DNA of 43,408 bases from positions 1-43,408 of IMG/VR virus record IMGVR_UViG_3300027985_000453; one strand, written 5' to 3'. This DNA is from a virus. The notes beneath the pieces are model-generated. The model was given only the letters and a program-made list of their open reading frames with translations, was not told the origin of the DNA and did no database searches. Every line of letters begins with the position of its first letter. The first letter of the stretch is position 1. A program made the position numbers and the translations under genes. Shown piece after piece: positions 1 to 8,341 of the stretch.

Positions 1-144
1 CATTGACTCCATGAACTGGGCCAGCGGGTTTTCAGCGACCTGGACGGTCTCCCCCATCTTCTCGGTAGACTCGGCGGCCTGATCCATCCCCTCGGAGACC
101 TTCGTGCCAGCCTCCTTGCCCTTGTTGCCGATGTCCTCCAGGTC
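1..144. repeat. Terminal direct repeat, left copy
   Basis: This stretch is identical, base for base, to 43265-43408. It lies inside the tape measure gene, whose reading frame is continuous when the ends are joined. The window is therefore a closed 43,264-bp unit plus 144 bp of overlap, either an assembly overlap of a circular or permuted genome or a short terminal redundancy. Confidence 0.97.
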
Positions 145-2904
145 CTTTTTCGTTTGGTCGAGATCACCTGCATCGATCGTCTGTCCACCAAGCTTGTTCA
201 GCTCGTCGATGAGCTGCTGCATGGAGACCTTCTCCGCATCGGTCATTCCCTTCAGCCCACCCATGGCCTGCATCAGCGCCGCGGCCTTCTTGGAAGCCTC
301 AACCTTGGCGGCCGCCGCCTCCTTGGTGCTGACGGACTCCTCGGCCTGGGCCTGGGCCATCTGCTGGACCACCGCCCGCAGGGCCTTCAGGGAGTCGGCC
401 TTACTCACCGCGGCGTTGAAGCCCTGGGTGATCTGCTCGCCGGTGGCCTGGGCACTGGTGGAGATGGCGGTGAAGGCGGCGATCATCTCCCTGGAACCGG
501 AGGAGATCCCGGTCTCCAGCTCCTTGGCGTCGATTCCAAGCTGCTTCAGTGAGGCGGCAAGCTCATCCGTGCGCTGCTTACCATCCGCGGTAGACCCTTG
601 CAGGTTGCGAAGTTCCGCATCGATCCGCTCGACCTCTGCGGCATAACCGGCAGACTTCGCTTGCGCCTCCTCGAAACTGAGCCCGATGCCCCGCTGGATC
701 TCGGCGGCCTGACGGTAGATCTCGGAATTTTGGTCGGCGGCTTCGCGCTCTTTCTGCAACCGCTGAAGCTGGGAGGCATGAGCGGCTTGCTCGGCATCTG
801 CCGTCTTAGCCGTCTCGTCCCGGCGGGTCTCGTGGGCGTTCCTAGCGGCGTCCCCGTATTCAATCCAGAGTTGGGTGGTGGTGGTCTGTAGATTTGCCAG
901 CTCCCGCTCGAGCGACTCGATCTCCGGGGTAACCTCACCAAGCGACCAGGCCTTCTTCCAGGCGATCTGAGCCTGGATGCCGATTTCATTGATCCCGGCG
1001 ACCAGGGCCAGTCCGATCCGGCGCACATCCTCGTACTCCTGGAACAAGGAGCTGCCGATGTCCCAACCGATGGTGACGGCGCCAATCCCAAGCAGAGCGG
1101 TATTCAGCATTCCGACCGCCGCAGTTGCGGAGGCGATCGGCTGGTTCATCTTGGCGATGGCCGCCGCCCCGGCGGCGCCCATCTCTACCGCCGTTGTCTT
1201 GGCTACCTTGAACCCCTTGGAGAGCGCCCCAACGGTCAGCAGCGCCGTCCCTATCACCTCCGCGAGGACGGTGATCTGCGGGTGGGCCTCGGCGAATGAG
1301 GCGACCCCGTTGGCGATTCCAGTGAGCCCGCCGGCCACCTGGTTGACCGCTGGCAACAGCACCGATCCAAGGTTGATCGCCAGCACTTCCACCGATCCCT
1401 TGAGGCGCTCCAGCTGGTTGGCGGTGGTCGAGGAGCGGGCCTCGAACTCGCTCTGCATCGCCCCGGCGGTACGGGTATCGTCGGCCACCATCCCAAGGGC
1501 CTTGCGATACTGATCGAGAGAGCCCACGAGGGCGCTGACCTCGTCCTGGTGCTCCTGACCGAAGAGATTGGTCAGGGCCTCGGCCCTGGACTGGTTGTCG
1601 AGCTCCTCCAGTGTCGAGAGGAACTCCAGCAAGGCCTGCTGCGGCTTTTCGCGGATCGATACGGCGAGGTCTTCGGCGCTGATGCCCAAGCGACCGAGCC
1701 CGTCCTGGAACTGGGCGCTCTGGACATTGGCCGTTTGCAGCCTGGACAGCATTGCGTTGATGGCGGTCGCCGCCACCTCAGGAGGCTTGCCGATGGCGAT
1801 CATCGCGTCAGCAAGCGCGGCCGCTTCTTCGGCGGCGAGGCCGAACTGCTTGGAGGTTCCTCCGATCCGCACCAGAGCGTCGACGATCTGACCCTCGGTG
1901 GCGGCCGTGTTATTGCCCAGTGTGTTGATGGCATCCCCAAGGCGCTCCACCTGCTGGATCGGGATGCCGAAGATGTTGGAGAGCTTTGCCATAGCCTGGC
2001 CAGCCTCTTCGGCGGTCATGTCGAAGGCAACCGCCATTTTGGCCGCCAGCTCGGTAAACTCCCGCAGCTTGTCGATCGGAACCCCGAGCTTCGCCCCTTC
2101 GGCAGCGATCTGTGCCAGCCCGTCGGCCGAGATCGGCAACTGGGTGGCCATCTCCTTGATCGATCCGGTAAGGCCTGAGAACTCGTCGTCCGAGGCGGTC
2201 ACAACCTTGCGGACATCGGCCATGGCGGACTCGAAGTCAGTTGCCTGCTTTACGACGGCGCCAATTCCAGCTCCAGAAGCGGCGAGGGCAACCAGCTCGG
2301 CGCGCACCGCCGATGCCGAGTCCTTGAGGCGGAACAGGCCATCGCCCCCCTGTGTGGCTGCCTGCCGCGTCTTCCTGCCGAGATCTGACGCAGCCTTCGA
2401 GGCCTTCCCATATTCGTCCTGCAGGGCGGCTGCTTTGGCTTTCGCTTGGGCAAAGCTATCGTTCAGGCGTACTTGGTTCTTGGTCAGGTTCTCGGTATCG
2501 AGGCCGGCCGCCTTCATCCGCCCGCGCATGGCGTCGAGGCGGACGATCAGCTCCTGCTTTTTGGCCCCCAGCTCGTTGACCTTGGCGATCTGGGCCTGAT
2601 ACTGGGACGTGAGTTTGGCGCTAGGCGCGGCGCTTGCGTCGATCTTGTCGGAGAGCTTCGCCAGTTTTTCCAACGCGGCGGCGGAGGCCTTGTCGACCTT
2701 TGTGATCGCGTCTTTGACGGACACGAGTCCAGCCTGGGCCGCTGCCTTCTTTTGCAGGCTCGCCAGCTCCTGCTGCAGGGGGCCCACGGCCTCCTTCGCC
2801 TTATCCGAGGACTCGCCGAGTTCACGGACCTCGCTCGCAACCAGACCGATCTTCCCCTCCCCGGTCATCCCGATCTCGAGGTCTAGCTGGATTTTATTGT
2901 TCAT
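1..2904 (-). CDS. Tail tape measure protein, N-terminal part (continues at the right end)
   Basis: This is the first 968 codons of a 1,280-residue protein that continues from base 43264 down to 42326. Tape measure proteins set tail length and help eject DNA. The start ATG at 2904 overlaps the stop of the small upstream gene (ATGA). Residues 1 to about 200 are charged and helical. A core follows that resembles the TP901/TIGR01760 tape measure family, with runs such as MATQLPISADGLAQIAAEGA. Next come hydrophobic segments (ITVLAEVIGTALLTVGAL and AVGMLNTALLGIGAV) that could cross the host inner membrane, then long coiled coil. The position after the chaperone-like gene and before the tail-tip genes fits. 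No strong ribosome site is seen, so translation is probably coupled. Confidence 0.93.
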   Translation of the reverse strand, partial: MNNKIQLDLEIGMTGEGKIGLVASEVRELGESSDKAKEAVGPLQQELASLQKKAAAQAGLVSVKDAITKVDKASAAALEKLAKLSDKIDASAAPSAKLTSQYQAQIAKVNELGAKKQELIVRLDAMRGRMKAAGLDTENLTKNQVRLNDSFAQAKAKAAALQDEYGKASKAASDLGRKTRQAATQGGDGLFRLKDSASAVRAELVALAASGAGIGAVVKQATDFESAMADVRKVVTASDDEFSGLTGSIKEMATQLPISADGLAQIAAEGAKLGVPIDKLREFTELAAKMAVAFDMTAEEAGQAMAKLSNIFGIPIQQVERLGDAINTLGNNTAATEGQIVDALVRIGGTSKQFGLAAEEAAALADAMIAIGKPPEVAATAINAMLSRLQTANVQSAQFQDGLGRLGISAEDLAVSIREKPQQALLEFLSTLEELDNQSRAEALTNLFGQEHQDEVSALVGSLDQYRKALGMVADDTRTAGAMQSEFEARSSTTANQLERLKGSVEVLAINLGSVLLPAVNQVAGGLTGIANGVASFAEAHPQITVLAEVIGTALLTVGALSKGFKVAKTTAVEMGAAGAAAIAKMNQPIASATAAVGMLNTALLGIGAVTIGWDIGSSLFQEYEDVRRIGLALVAGINEIGIQAQIAWKKAWSLGEVTPEIESLERELANLQTTTTQLWIEYGDAARNAHETRRDETAKTADAEQAAHASQLQRLQKEREAADQNSEIYRQAAEIQRGIGLSFEEAQAKSAGYAAEVERIDAELRNLQGSTADGKQRTDELAASLKQLGIDAKELETGISSGSREMIAAFTAISTSAQATGEQITQGFNAAVSKADSLKALRAVVQQMAQAQAEESVSTKEAAAAKVEASKKAAALMQAMGGLKGMTDAEKVSMQQLIDELNKLGGQTIDAGDLDQTKKDLEDIGNKGKEAGTKVSEGMDQAAESTEKMGETVQVAENPLAQFMESM

Positions 2905-3026
2905 GTTCTTGCCGCTACGCAGTCGACGCGAGTGGCGTTCGGACGGCGGATCTCGTCGAGTGCATGAAGTAGCGCCGAAAAGAGACCGAGAAAGAGCGCG
3001 AACAAGAGCAGATACAGGCGGTTCAC
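2901..3026 (-). CDS. 41-aa membrane peptide between the chaperone-like gene and the tape measure gene
   Basis: A GTG at 3026 is preceded by GGGAG at 3037-3033, six bases away. The GTG overlaps the stop of the upstream gene (GTGA), and its own stop overlaps the tape measure start (ATGA). The peptide begins MNRLYLLLFALFLGLFSALL, one clear transmembrane helix, followed by a short basic and polar tail that ends in VAART. It lies in the -1 frame relative to the upstream gene, so it could also be read as a -1 frameshift extension like lambda G-GT. I see no classical slippery heptamer and prefer an independent coupled start. No family is recognised. Confidence 0.65.
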   Translation of the reverse strand: MNRLYLLLFALFLGLFSALLHALDEIRRPNATRVDCVAART

Positions 3027-3454
3027 GCCACGCTCCCGCCGGTGTTGATGGCGCCCAATACCGCCTCTTCCGCCGCCCTCTTGGATGCCGCAGCGGCGGC
3101 CTCGATGTCGGCCATCTGCTGGGAGGTGAGCACGACGGTGAGGAGCGCACGGAGCTCCTCGTCGATCATCCGCAGAGCGAAGGCGTCGGCACTCTCCGGG
3201 TTTGGACTCGCCACCGGCAGGGTGAACGAAATATCGAACCCGTAAGCGGAAGGAATGGCGGCATGGTAGACCCCGCCAACCGCCTTGATTTCATCGATCC
3301 TGGTGGCCAGCGCGATGCGATCGGCCACCGTCTCGGTGGGCTGCAGTTGCTGGGTCGTGAGGCTGGCCCGGTAGCCCTTGTGCACCGCGATGGCGGCAAG
3401 CAGGGCCGCCCGGGTGATGCCGTCTGGGAGGGTGATAATCAGCTGTTCGGCCAT
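3023..3454 (-). CDS. Probable tail assembly chaperone-like protein (143 aa)
   Basis: The ATG at 3454 lies just after the stop of the preceding gene (TGACCATGG). The protein starts MAEQLIITLPDGITRAALLA, has a mixed alpha/beta N-terminal half, and ends in an Ala- and Glu-rich helix. It lies directly upstream of the tape measure gene, where lambda G/GT-type chaperones are found. They bind the tape measure protein during tail assembly. I do not recognise the family by sequence; the role rests on position and size. It overlaps the 41-aa membrane peptide gene by 4 bases. Confidence 0.55.
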   Translation of the reverse strand: MAEQLIITLPDGITRAALLAAIAVHKGYRASLTTQQLQPTETVADRIALATRIDEIKAVGGVYHAAIPSAYGFDISFTLPVASPNPESADAFALRMIDEELRALLTVVLTSQQMADIEAAAAASKRAAEEAVLGAINTGGSVA

Positions 3455-3456
3455 GG

Positions 3457-4770
3457 TCAGTACGCCCCGATAACGGTGTTTGTGATGACGCCAAGGTCGT
3501 CTTTGTGGGTGAGGACGATGTTGAGGTTGACGGTGTCGCGCCAAACCACACAGGTGTTCGGCTCCATCTCGGTAGCCCTGGGGGCGTGGTCATTGCACTG
3601 CACGACGATGGAGCCATTCTGCCCGGTGGTCCCATAGGCGGCACCGGTGAACAGGCCAAGGCGCCCGGAGTCTGCGGCACCGGAGGAACCGGACGCTCCG
3701 GCCCCGGTGGTAATGTCGATTCGCCCCCCGGAGATGTAGGTGGTGGCAGACGGCCACGCGTTGCACCCGTTGACGGCCAGGTGCTTTGCTCGGTCATCAA
3801 ATAGCCCCTGGAAGCCGATAATCGGTGACGGGGCGTTGACGGAGGCCCCGAACGTCAGACCGGAGGTCCTCGAGACATCAAACGAAGAGTTGGTATTGCC
3901 GCCGACCGAAAGTACGGCTCCGTTTGCGTCAATGTGAAAGTTTGCGTTCGGCAGCAATAGATAACGGTTATCAATGGTCAGGGCGGCCGGGTTATCCGGC
4001 TCGACGACGATCCCGTTTTGGTCAATCTTTACCGCACGGGTGACCCCGTCATCTTTGTAGAATGCCGCGACCTGGGTAGCCCCGACTCCGGCCACCCGTT
4101 TGATCCCACCGTAGGTGGGATCGTCGGACCATTTCCCGGCTGCCACTACCGACCACGCCCCGGACAACCTGGCGTATTGGTTGCCGTCAATCGGCGCCTC
4201 AGGGATGTGATCGTTTGCGGCCTCGTGGCCCGCCACAGCGGACGCGGCGGCCCCGAGGACCTCCTTTCCATCGAGCGCCGCCTGCAGATCCGCCTGGTCG
4301 GCGAGGTTCCCGGTAACGAGCCCCCACACGCAGTTGAGCACCACCGGCCCGCAGGTCGCGATCTGCACCACCGCCTGGCAGGATGACACGGCGATGCTGT
4401 TACACCCGGATCCCGTCGGCCACTCCCCCACCCGTAGCACCCCCCAGCTGATGGTCGACGCCTCTCCTCCACCCGGGGTGACGGTGAGGCGCCACGCATA
4501 TTCCGTGTAGCCGGTCTCCGCCCCACGCGGGATGAGGTCCATGTCCGCGTCGGTTGCCTCGAGGTGCGCGACGATCCCGGCCGCGGCATCATCCGCCGGG
4601 TGGGCATACGCCAGCGCACTGGTCTCAAACAGCGGTGTGACGTGGTCGCCATGGGCGAAAACGGCGAGCGCAAGGGTGCGCCCGCTCCAGTCTTCGATCG
4701 TCTTCTGGGTGACGACGATGCCCAGCCTGTCACCGGTGTGCAGGCGGATAATGGGTGGTGGAGATGCCAT
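3457..4770 (-). CDS. Tail fibre or baseplate structural protein (437 aa)
   Basis: The start at 4770 has a good ribosome site (GGAGAA). Residues 1-120 (MASPPPIIRLHTGDRLGIVV onward) look like a beta-sandwich of the BppU/tail-fibre N-terminal kind: a compact domain that handles a 'test range' with TVTPGGG and SWGVLRVGEW. The middle contains a phrase typical of phage fibres (LADQADLQAALDGK). The C-terminal 200 residues are Gly/Ser/Asn/Thr-rich beta-repeat sequence with no chaperone domain. It probably acts in adsorption. It is unusual for such a protein to lie between the tail tube and tape measure genes. The receptor target is unknown. Confidence 0.6.
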   Translation of the reverse strand: MASPPPIIRLHTGDRLGIVVTQKTIEDWSGRTLALAVFAHGDHVTPLFETSALAYAHPADDAAAGIVAHLEATDADMDLIPRGAETGYTEYAWRLTVTPGGGEASTISWGVLRVGEWPTGSGCNSIAVSSCQAVVQIATCGPVVLNCVWGLVTGNLADQADLQAALDGKEVLGAAASAVAGHEAANDHIPEAPIDGNQYARLSGAWSVVAAGKWSDDPTYGGIKRVAGVGATQVAAFYKDDGVTRAVKIDQNGIVVEPDNPAALTIDNRYLLLPNANFHIDANGAVLSVGGNTNSSFDVSRTSGLTFGASVNAPSPIIGFQGLFDDRAKHLAVNGCNAWPSATTYISGGRIDITTGAGASGSSGAADSGRLGLFTGAAYGTTGQNGSIVVQCNDHAPRATEMEPNTCVVWRDTVNLNIVLTHKDDLGVITNTVIGAY

Positions 4771-4783
4771 TTGGTTCTCCGCT

Positions 4784-4936
4784 TTACTCGATCACTCCCA
4801 ACTTTTTCAGCTTGGCAATTGATCGTTCAATTACTATTGCTTTTTGACCTTTGGCATAGTCTACGCCTCCATTTCTGTGATCTTTGATGAAAACCACCTG
4901 AACAGTTTTAGGTGCCTGCTGTTGCTCTTTGGTCAT
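4784..4936 (-). CDS. 50-aa phage structural-operon protein
   Basis: The ATG at 4936 is preceded by AAAGGAGATAACGC, a strong ribosome site. The product begins MTKEQQQAPKTVQVVFIKDH and ends in SIAKLKKLGVIE. Short proteins of this pattern (an Arg/His-Gly-x-x-Tyr-x-x-Gly turn followed by a helix ending in Leu-x-x-x-Gly-Val) are common in phage head and tail operons and have no assigned job. The gene is well supported by its start signal and by its exact fit between the tail tube and fibre genes. Function is unknown. Confidence 0.75.
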   Translation of the reverse strand: MTKEQQQAPKTVQVVFIKDHRNGGVDYAKGQKAIVIERSIAKLKKLGVIE

Positions 4937-4949
4937 GCGTTATCTCCTT

Positions 4950-5729
4950 TTAGCCGTAGGTCTTGTCAAGAATCAGGACAATCGGCGCGGTTCCGTCCAC
5001 TGCGGTATTGACCGGAGTCATCGCCTTGCCGTTGAACTGCGCTTCGATGTGGGCGTCGCTGAAGAGGTCGATGGCCTGGTTCGGGGTCATCATCGCGTTG
5101 TAGACGATGGCCTCGGCGTCCTTCCCGTTCACCTGGTCGTAGAGATCGATAAGGATGCGGGCGCGCACCTGTGAACGGGTGACGCCGTTGATCTTGTTCT
5201 GTGTGATCGCCCCGTAAGAGGCGTCGAACAGCAGGGCCTCGTCGGCACTGATCGCCCCCCCGGAGAGCGGCATTACCAGGCCAAGCCGTTCGTTCAACTC
5301 GTAGTCGGTACCGTTGACGTAGGTGGTGGTCCCTGTGCTATCGGTGAGCACATCGCTGGCCGCGGTCAGGTTGCGCTTGCCTACGAATAGCCAGCGATCG
5401 AGCTTCGCCACCAGGGGCTCGTCGGTGAGCGATCCGGCCGCCTGGTTGGCACTCACTATGGTGCCCATCATCTGTGCCGCCAGCACCGCCTCGGGGACGC
5501 TGATCAGGTTCAACGAGATGTTGGTCTCGCTGGGGTTGTTGAGGACGGCCTTCTCCTGGCCGTAGGTGCCGCGCATCTTCGATTTCGCGGACACCTGCTC
5601 GGCATTGATCTGCCACGAGAACAGCTGCCCATCCACGGGGCCGATGAAGCCGATCTGGCCGCCCTGATCGTCGAGAAAGTCGATGTAGGTGTCGCCTTCG
5701 TATCGACGCTGAACGTCTTGCGTAGTCAT
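4950..5729 (-). CDS. Major tail tube protein (259 aa)
   Basis: The likely start is ATG 5729 (MTTQDVQRRYEG) with AGGTAA upstream; a longer upstream reading is not needed. The protein is beta-rich. It contains QINAEQVSAKSKMRGTYGQE near residue 45 and a region with DRWLFVGKRNLTAASDV and a later SQVRARILIDLYDQVNGKDA. This pattern fits phage tail tube (gpV-like) proteins, which stack as hexamers to form the tail lumen. The position, after the tail terminator-like gene and before the chaperone-like and tape measure genes, supports the call. I did not recognise a named subfamily. Confidence 0.7.
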   Translation of the reverse strand: MTTQDVQRRYEGDTYIDFLDDQGGQIGFIGPVDGQLFSWQINAEQVSAKSKMRGTYGQEKAVLNNPSETNISLNLISVPEAVLAAQMMGTIVSANQAAGSLTDEPLVAKLDRWLFVGKRNLTAASDVLTDSTGTTTYVNGTDYELNERLGLVMPLSGGAISADEALLFDASYGAITQNKINGVTRSQVRARILIDLYDQVNGKDAEAIVYNAMMTPNQAIDLFSDAHIEAQFNGKAMTPVNTAVDGTAPIVLILDKTYG

Positions 5730-5734
5730 GTCGT

Positions 5735-6196
5735 TTACCTTTGAGGTGTGAGGAACTGAATTTCTGCTTTGCAGACAAAACGGATAGGTACTTCTACCCA
5801 TCCGCGCTGATTGTAGGCCACGCTTCGGCCCTGGTAATCCATCACGTAATTCCCTTCATCAACAGGTTTCCAAGGCGGCAATAGAGATTTTACAACCGCC
5901 TCAATCATTGATCCAATATCTTCTCCAGTATATGGCTGGTTTGTTTTTGGATTCGATTTAGGAACCACTAGGATCACGCTCCACGGCTGATCCTCTACGA
6001 TTTTTCGCCCTACCTTATCCGGGGCCTCTGCATCCGGCAATTCGATAAAGACAGCCGGCAACAGCTTATGCAATTCGCGATGCCCTAAAACATCAAGCAC
6101 TGGCGCAACGGTGCACAAAAAACCGCCAGTCTCGAATAGTCCGCACTGATCCTTGATACGGTCAATTATGAGTTGTTCATATGCGTGCGGGTTCAT
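5735..6196 (-). CDS. Tail terminator-like protein (153 aa)
   Basis: The start is ATG 6196 (MNPHAYEQLIIDRIKDQCGL), which overlaps the upstream stop as ATGA; a TTG six bases earlier is less likely. The fold suggested is alpha/beta, with a conserved-looking middle (PAVFIELPDAEAP, WSVILVVPKSN) and IRFVCKAEI near the end. This resembles the Gp37/gpU group of tail terminators, which cap the tail tube and join it to the head. Order in the operon (connector, this gene, tube) is the usual one. Codon use here is more AT-rich than in the tape measure region. Confidence 0.6.
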   Translation of the reverse strand: MNPHAYEQLIIDRIKDQCGLFETGGFLCTVAPVLDVLGHRELHKLLPAVFIELPDAEAPDKVGRKIVEDQPWSVILVVPKSNPKTNQPYTGEDIGSMIEAVVKSLLPPWKPVDEGNYVMDYQGRSVAYNQRGWVEVPIRFVCKAEIQFLTPQR

Positions 6197-6510
6197 TGCC
6201 AATCGATAACTTCCATATAGATCATTCCGCGCCCATTATCAAATGGATGCCCGTTGATTCTATACTCCTTCGCGCCGCGTCGTATAGTGTCTCCATCTCC
6301 AGCGTTTGTTGGCGTGAATTCTGACTCTCGAATTCTGACTTCAATTGTACGTTGACTGGTTGGGACGGAGCCTACGTTTTCACTTGCACTGTTGACCAAG
6401 AACACCCCAGTTACTGGATATGCTACAACGCCAACCTCCACCAAAATAGACTCACCCATTTCGGCCATGATATCGTCATTCATCATTGATGCTGCGAGAT
6501 CAAACGACAC
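6193..6510 (-). CDS. Head-tail joining protein, gpFII-like position (105 aa)
   Basis: The start appears to be GTG 6510 with AGGA eight bases upstream; ATG codons at residues 9-10 are alternatives. The sequence is a small beta-rich protein (TSQRTIEVRIRESEFTP, GDTIRRGAKEYRINGHPFDN). It is like the head-tail connectors that occupy the lambda FII slot, which bridge head completion protein and tail. The length (105) is close to lambda FII (117). It overlaps the next gene by 4 bases. Confidence 0.6.
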   Translation of the reverse strand: MSFDLAASMMNDDIMAEMGESILVEVGVVAYPVTGVFLVNSASENVGSVPTSQRTIEVRIRESEFTPTNAGDGDTIRRGAKEYRINGHPFDNGRGMIYMEVIDWQ

Positions 6511-6541
6511 AATATAATCCTATTCCGTCACGCTTGGAATT

Positions 6542-6565
6542 GCCGGGCGACAATCGCCACCCGGC
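6542..6565. other. Hairpin in the gap between two head genes
   Basis: The non-coding gap 6511-6574 holds an inverted repeat: GCCGGG at 6542-6547 pairs with CCCGGC at 6560-6565. A competing inner stem, GGCGA with TCGCC, overlaps it. No U-tract follows on either strand, so it is not a standard terminator. It may act as an attenuator or mRNA stabiliser that lowers expression after the abundant capsid gene. That role is inference. Confidence 0.4.
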
Positions 6566-6574
6566 TACGTTACA

Positions 6575-6925
6575 TCACCCGGCAATGCTCTGATAGTACG
6601 CCCACGCGGCATCACGCTCGGCAGCGGTTACATCGCCGCCAGTGACCCGCTTGAGCGCCGACACCTCCGGCTTGCCGGCGTTCGTCCAATGCTCGTGATT
6701 GTCACCTTCAAGCGAATCGATGGCGTCAACCAGATCCGAAAGCCGATCATCAGAAATCCCGGCTTTTTGCTCGATCGCCTGAATATCCGAGACTCGCTCC
6801 GCTTGGCCATTGGAGACAAGACGTGCCGCGATGGCGTCAGGCACATCAACAACGCCAATCAGGTAGACCTCATTGCCGTCCCTGGCGAGGCGTTCGACCG
6901 CACACTTATGTACGCGGATCATCAT
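6575..6925 (-). CDS. Head completion protein in the gpFI position (116 aa)
   Basis: The gene starts in an ATGATGA overlap with the end of the capsid gene. The N-terminal half (MMIRVHKCAVERLARDGNEV) looks like a small beta domain. The C-terminus carries HWTNAGKPEVSALKRVTGG and then AAERDAAW. A motif with Trp-Thr-x-x-Gly-x-Pro recurs at the C-terminus of several phage head proteins in this slot. In lambda, gpFI sits here and aids DNA packaging. The match is by position and motif only. Confidence 0.5.
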   Translation of the reverse strand: MMIRVHKCAVERLARDGNEVYLIGVVDVPDAIAARLVSNGQAERVSDIQAIEQKAGISDDRLSDLVDAIDSLEGDNHEHWTNAGKPEVSALKRVTGGDVTAAERDAAWAYYQSIAG

Positions 6926-7959
6926 ACGGTCTTAACCTTGATGTACGCGGTTGCGTTCGGCCGGTATGGGACGATCAGAGGAGCGCACTGCATCAGCAGA
7001 TATCGGATCGCAGGGTCTTTTTCCAACCAGCTTTTCGAGAAATATTGCAGAGCCTGGAAATTGGCCTCCTCATCCTGGATCATGCCATAGGCGCGCACAC
7101 CCTCTACGGTAGCAGGGTCGCCCATGATCACCGAGTAATCAGGCATGATCTGCTGGGTATTGCCGGCCGCGTCGGTATAGGTCTCCTGATAAACCCAAAT
7201 GTCGAAGCTGCCAATACTTCCGACATAGCGCCCCTTGGCGTTGCCCTGACCGCGAGCAATCGGGCCGGTCTCGGCAGAGGAGACAGAGCCGCGGCGGGTC
7301 TCCAAAAGATCCTTGGTGGCCTGGTCCGCGCGGAACAGCCGCCAGGCCAGCGGGTCCATCACGACAGTGGTCGCATTGGCGCCGCTCTCGGTCTGGATCA
7401 GCCCGTGCCAGGTCTCCAGATCGTCCACCGGAACGACACCGGAATCGCCCCACTCTACAGTAGCCCCCTTGGTGATAGTCAGCCCAGCGGCGCGGCCGTA
7501 GTCAACCACTTTGGTTGGGTACTGATCCCCGGTAACGGTCACGGTGCCAGTGATGAGCGCCTGAGATGCCATGATCTCTTGGGTCCGAGTCAGCCGCTTC
7601 ATCTGATCTTCCATCGAGTACATTAGCGCGGCCTGCATACGCTGCATTCCGGTCAGATTGCCGCCGATGGACTCGCCGATGGAGCGGCGAAGCGGCCGAT
7701 CAGGATCGAAACGGCGCTTATCCTTAATGTAGGCAGGGCGGAAAAACTTCGTGGTAACGCCGTCTTCGGTCTGCACCTTTCCAGCCACCAGCGGAGAAAC
7801 GAACGGAGCAATCCGCGGCTTGGTGCCGTCGATATCGAAATGAATCTCCGCGCTCTCTTCGGTCTGGATCTCCGGGAAAAAGGTATCCAGAAGGAAGGAA
7901 GACGGAACGGTAATGTCCTGAACTACTCGGTTCAGAACTGCGGTATCGAAAATATCCAT
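6922..7959 (-). CDS. E: Major capsid protein, lambda E family (345 aa)
   Basis: The length and layout match the phage major capsid protein E family (lambda gpE is 341 residues). Visible landmarks are the N-terminal TVPSSFLLDTFFPEIQTEE, RPAYIKDKRRFDPDRPLRR near residue 75, WHGLIQTESGANATTVVMDP near residue 185, and KSWLEKDPAIRYLLMQCAPL near the end. It builds the icosahedral shell. It follows the decoration protein gene by 17 bases and overlaps the next gene. High confidence in the family; shell geometry cannot be read from sequence. Confidence 0.93.
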   Translation of the reverse strand: MDIFDTAVLNRVVQDITVPSSFLLDTFFPEIQTEESAEIHFDIDGTKPRIAPFVSPLVAGKVQTEDGVTTKFFRPAYIKDKRRFDPDRPLRRSIGESIGGNLTGMQRMQAALMYSMEDQMKRLTRTQEIMASQALITGTVTVTGDQYPTKVVDYGRAAGLTITKGATVEWGDSGVVPVDDLETWHGLIQTESGANATTVVMDPLAWRLFRADQATKDLLETRRGSVSSAETGPIARGQGNAKGRYVGSIGSFDIWVYQETYTDAAGNTQQIMPDYSVIMGDPATVEGVRAYGMIQDEEANFQALQYFSKSWLEKDPAIRYLLMQCAPLIVPYRPNATAYIKVKTV

Positions 7960-7976
7960 TCTGTGATGCCCTCAGA

Positions 7977-8333
7977 TTAAATGTAAATGCCCTTTTCCCG
8001 CAGCCCCTCGCGAATTGAGGCTGCGGTATGGGCGGTGCCGATGGTGAGCGCGGAAGCGTTGAACTGTCCGGACAGGTAGACCAGAATCTCCTTGTCGGCA
8101 GCGGTGGCGTCCACGGTTTCGACGGCGATGCAGTGCGGAACCTCGGAGCCGTCAACAGCAGCGGACAGCGATGCGGCCACCTTGCCGCTTGCGGTGATAA
8201 CCCCCAGCACCTCGCCGCGCACAACGGATTGCCCGGTAACGAGGGTCAACTTGGTAGAAACTACCGGGTAATCCCCGGAAAACAGGTTGTCAGGGCTGTA
8301 TGTGCCCTCGGTGGTAAATCCTTCAGCAGCCAT
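7977..8333 (-). CDS. D: Head decoration protein, lambda D family (118 aa)
   Basis: Typical of the HDPD family: TYSPDNLFSGDYPVVSTKLT, then GQSVVRGEVLGVITASGKVA, then a short C-terminal helix that ends at GLREKGIYI. Lambda gpD is 110 residues and forms trimers that cement the expanded capsid. Its place between the protease/scaffold gene and the major capsid gene is canonical. Confidence 0.93.
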   Translation of the reverse strand: MAAEGFTTEGTYSPDNLFSGDYPVVSTKLTLVTGQSVVRGEVLGVITASGKVAASLSAAVDGSEVPHCIAVETVDATAADKEILVYLSGQFNASALTIGTAHTAASIREGLREKGIYI

Positions 8334-8341
8334 ATTTCACC

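Noticed and set aside
104-646. Long open frames on the plus strand opposite the tape measure gene
   Set aside because: They are GC-rich antisense shadows with low-complexity Ser/Ala composition, no ribosome sites and no fit with the late operon.
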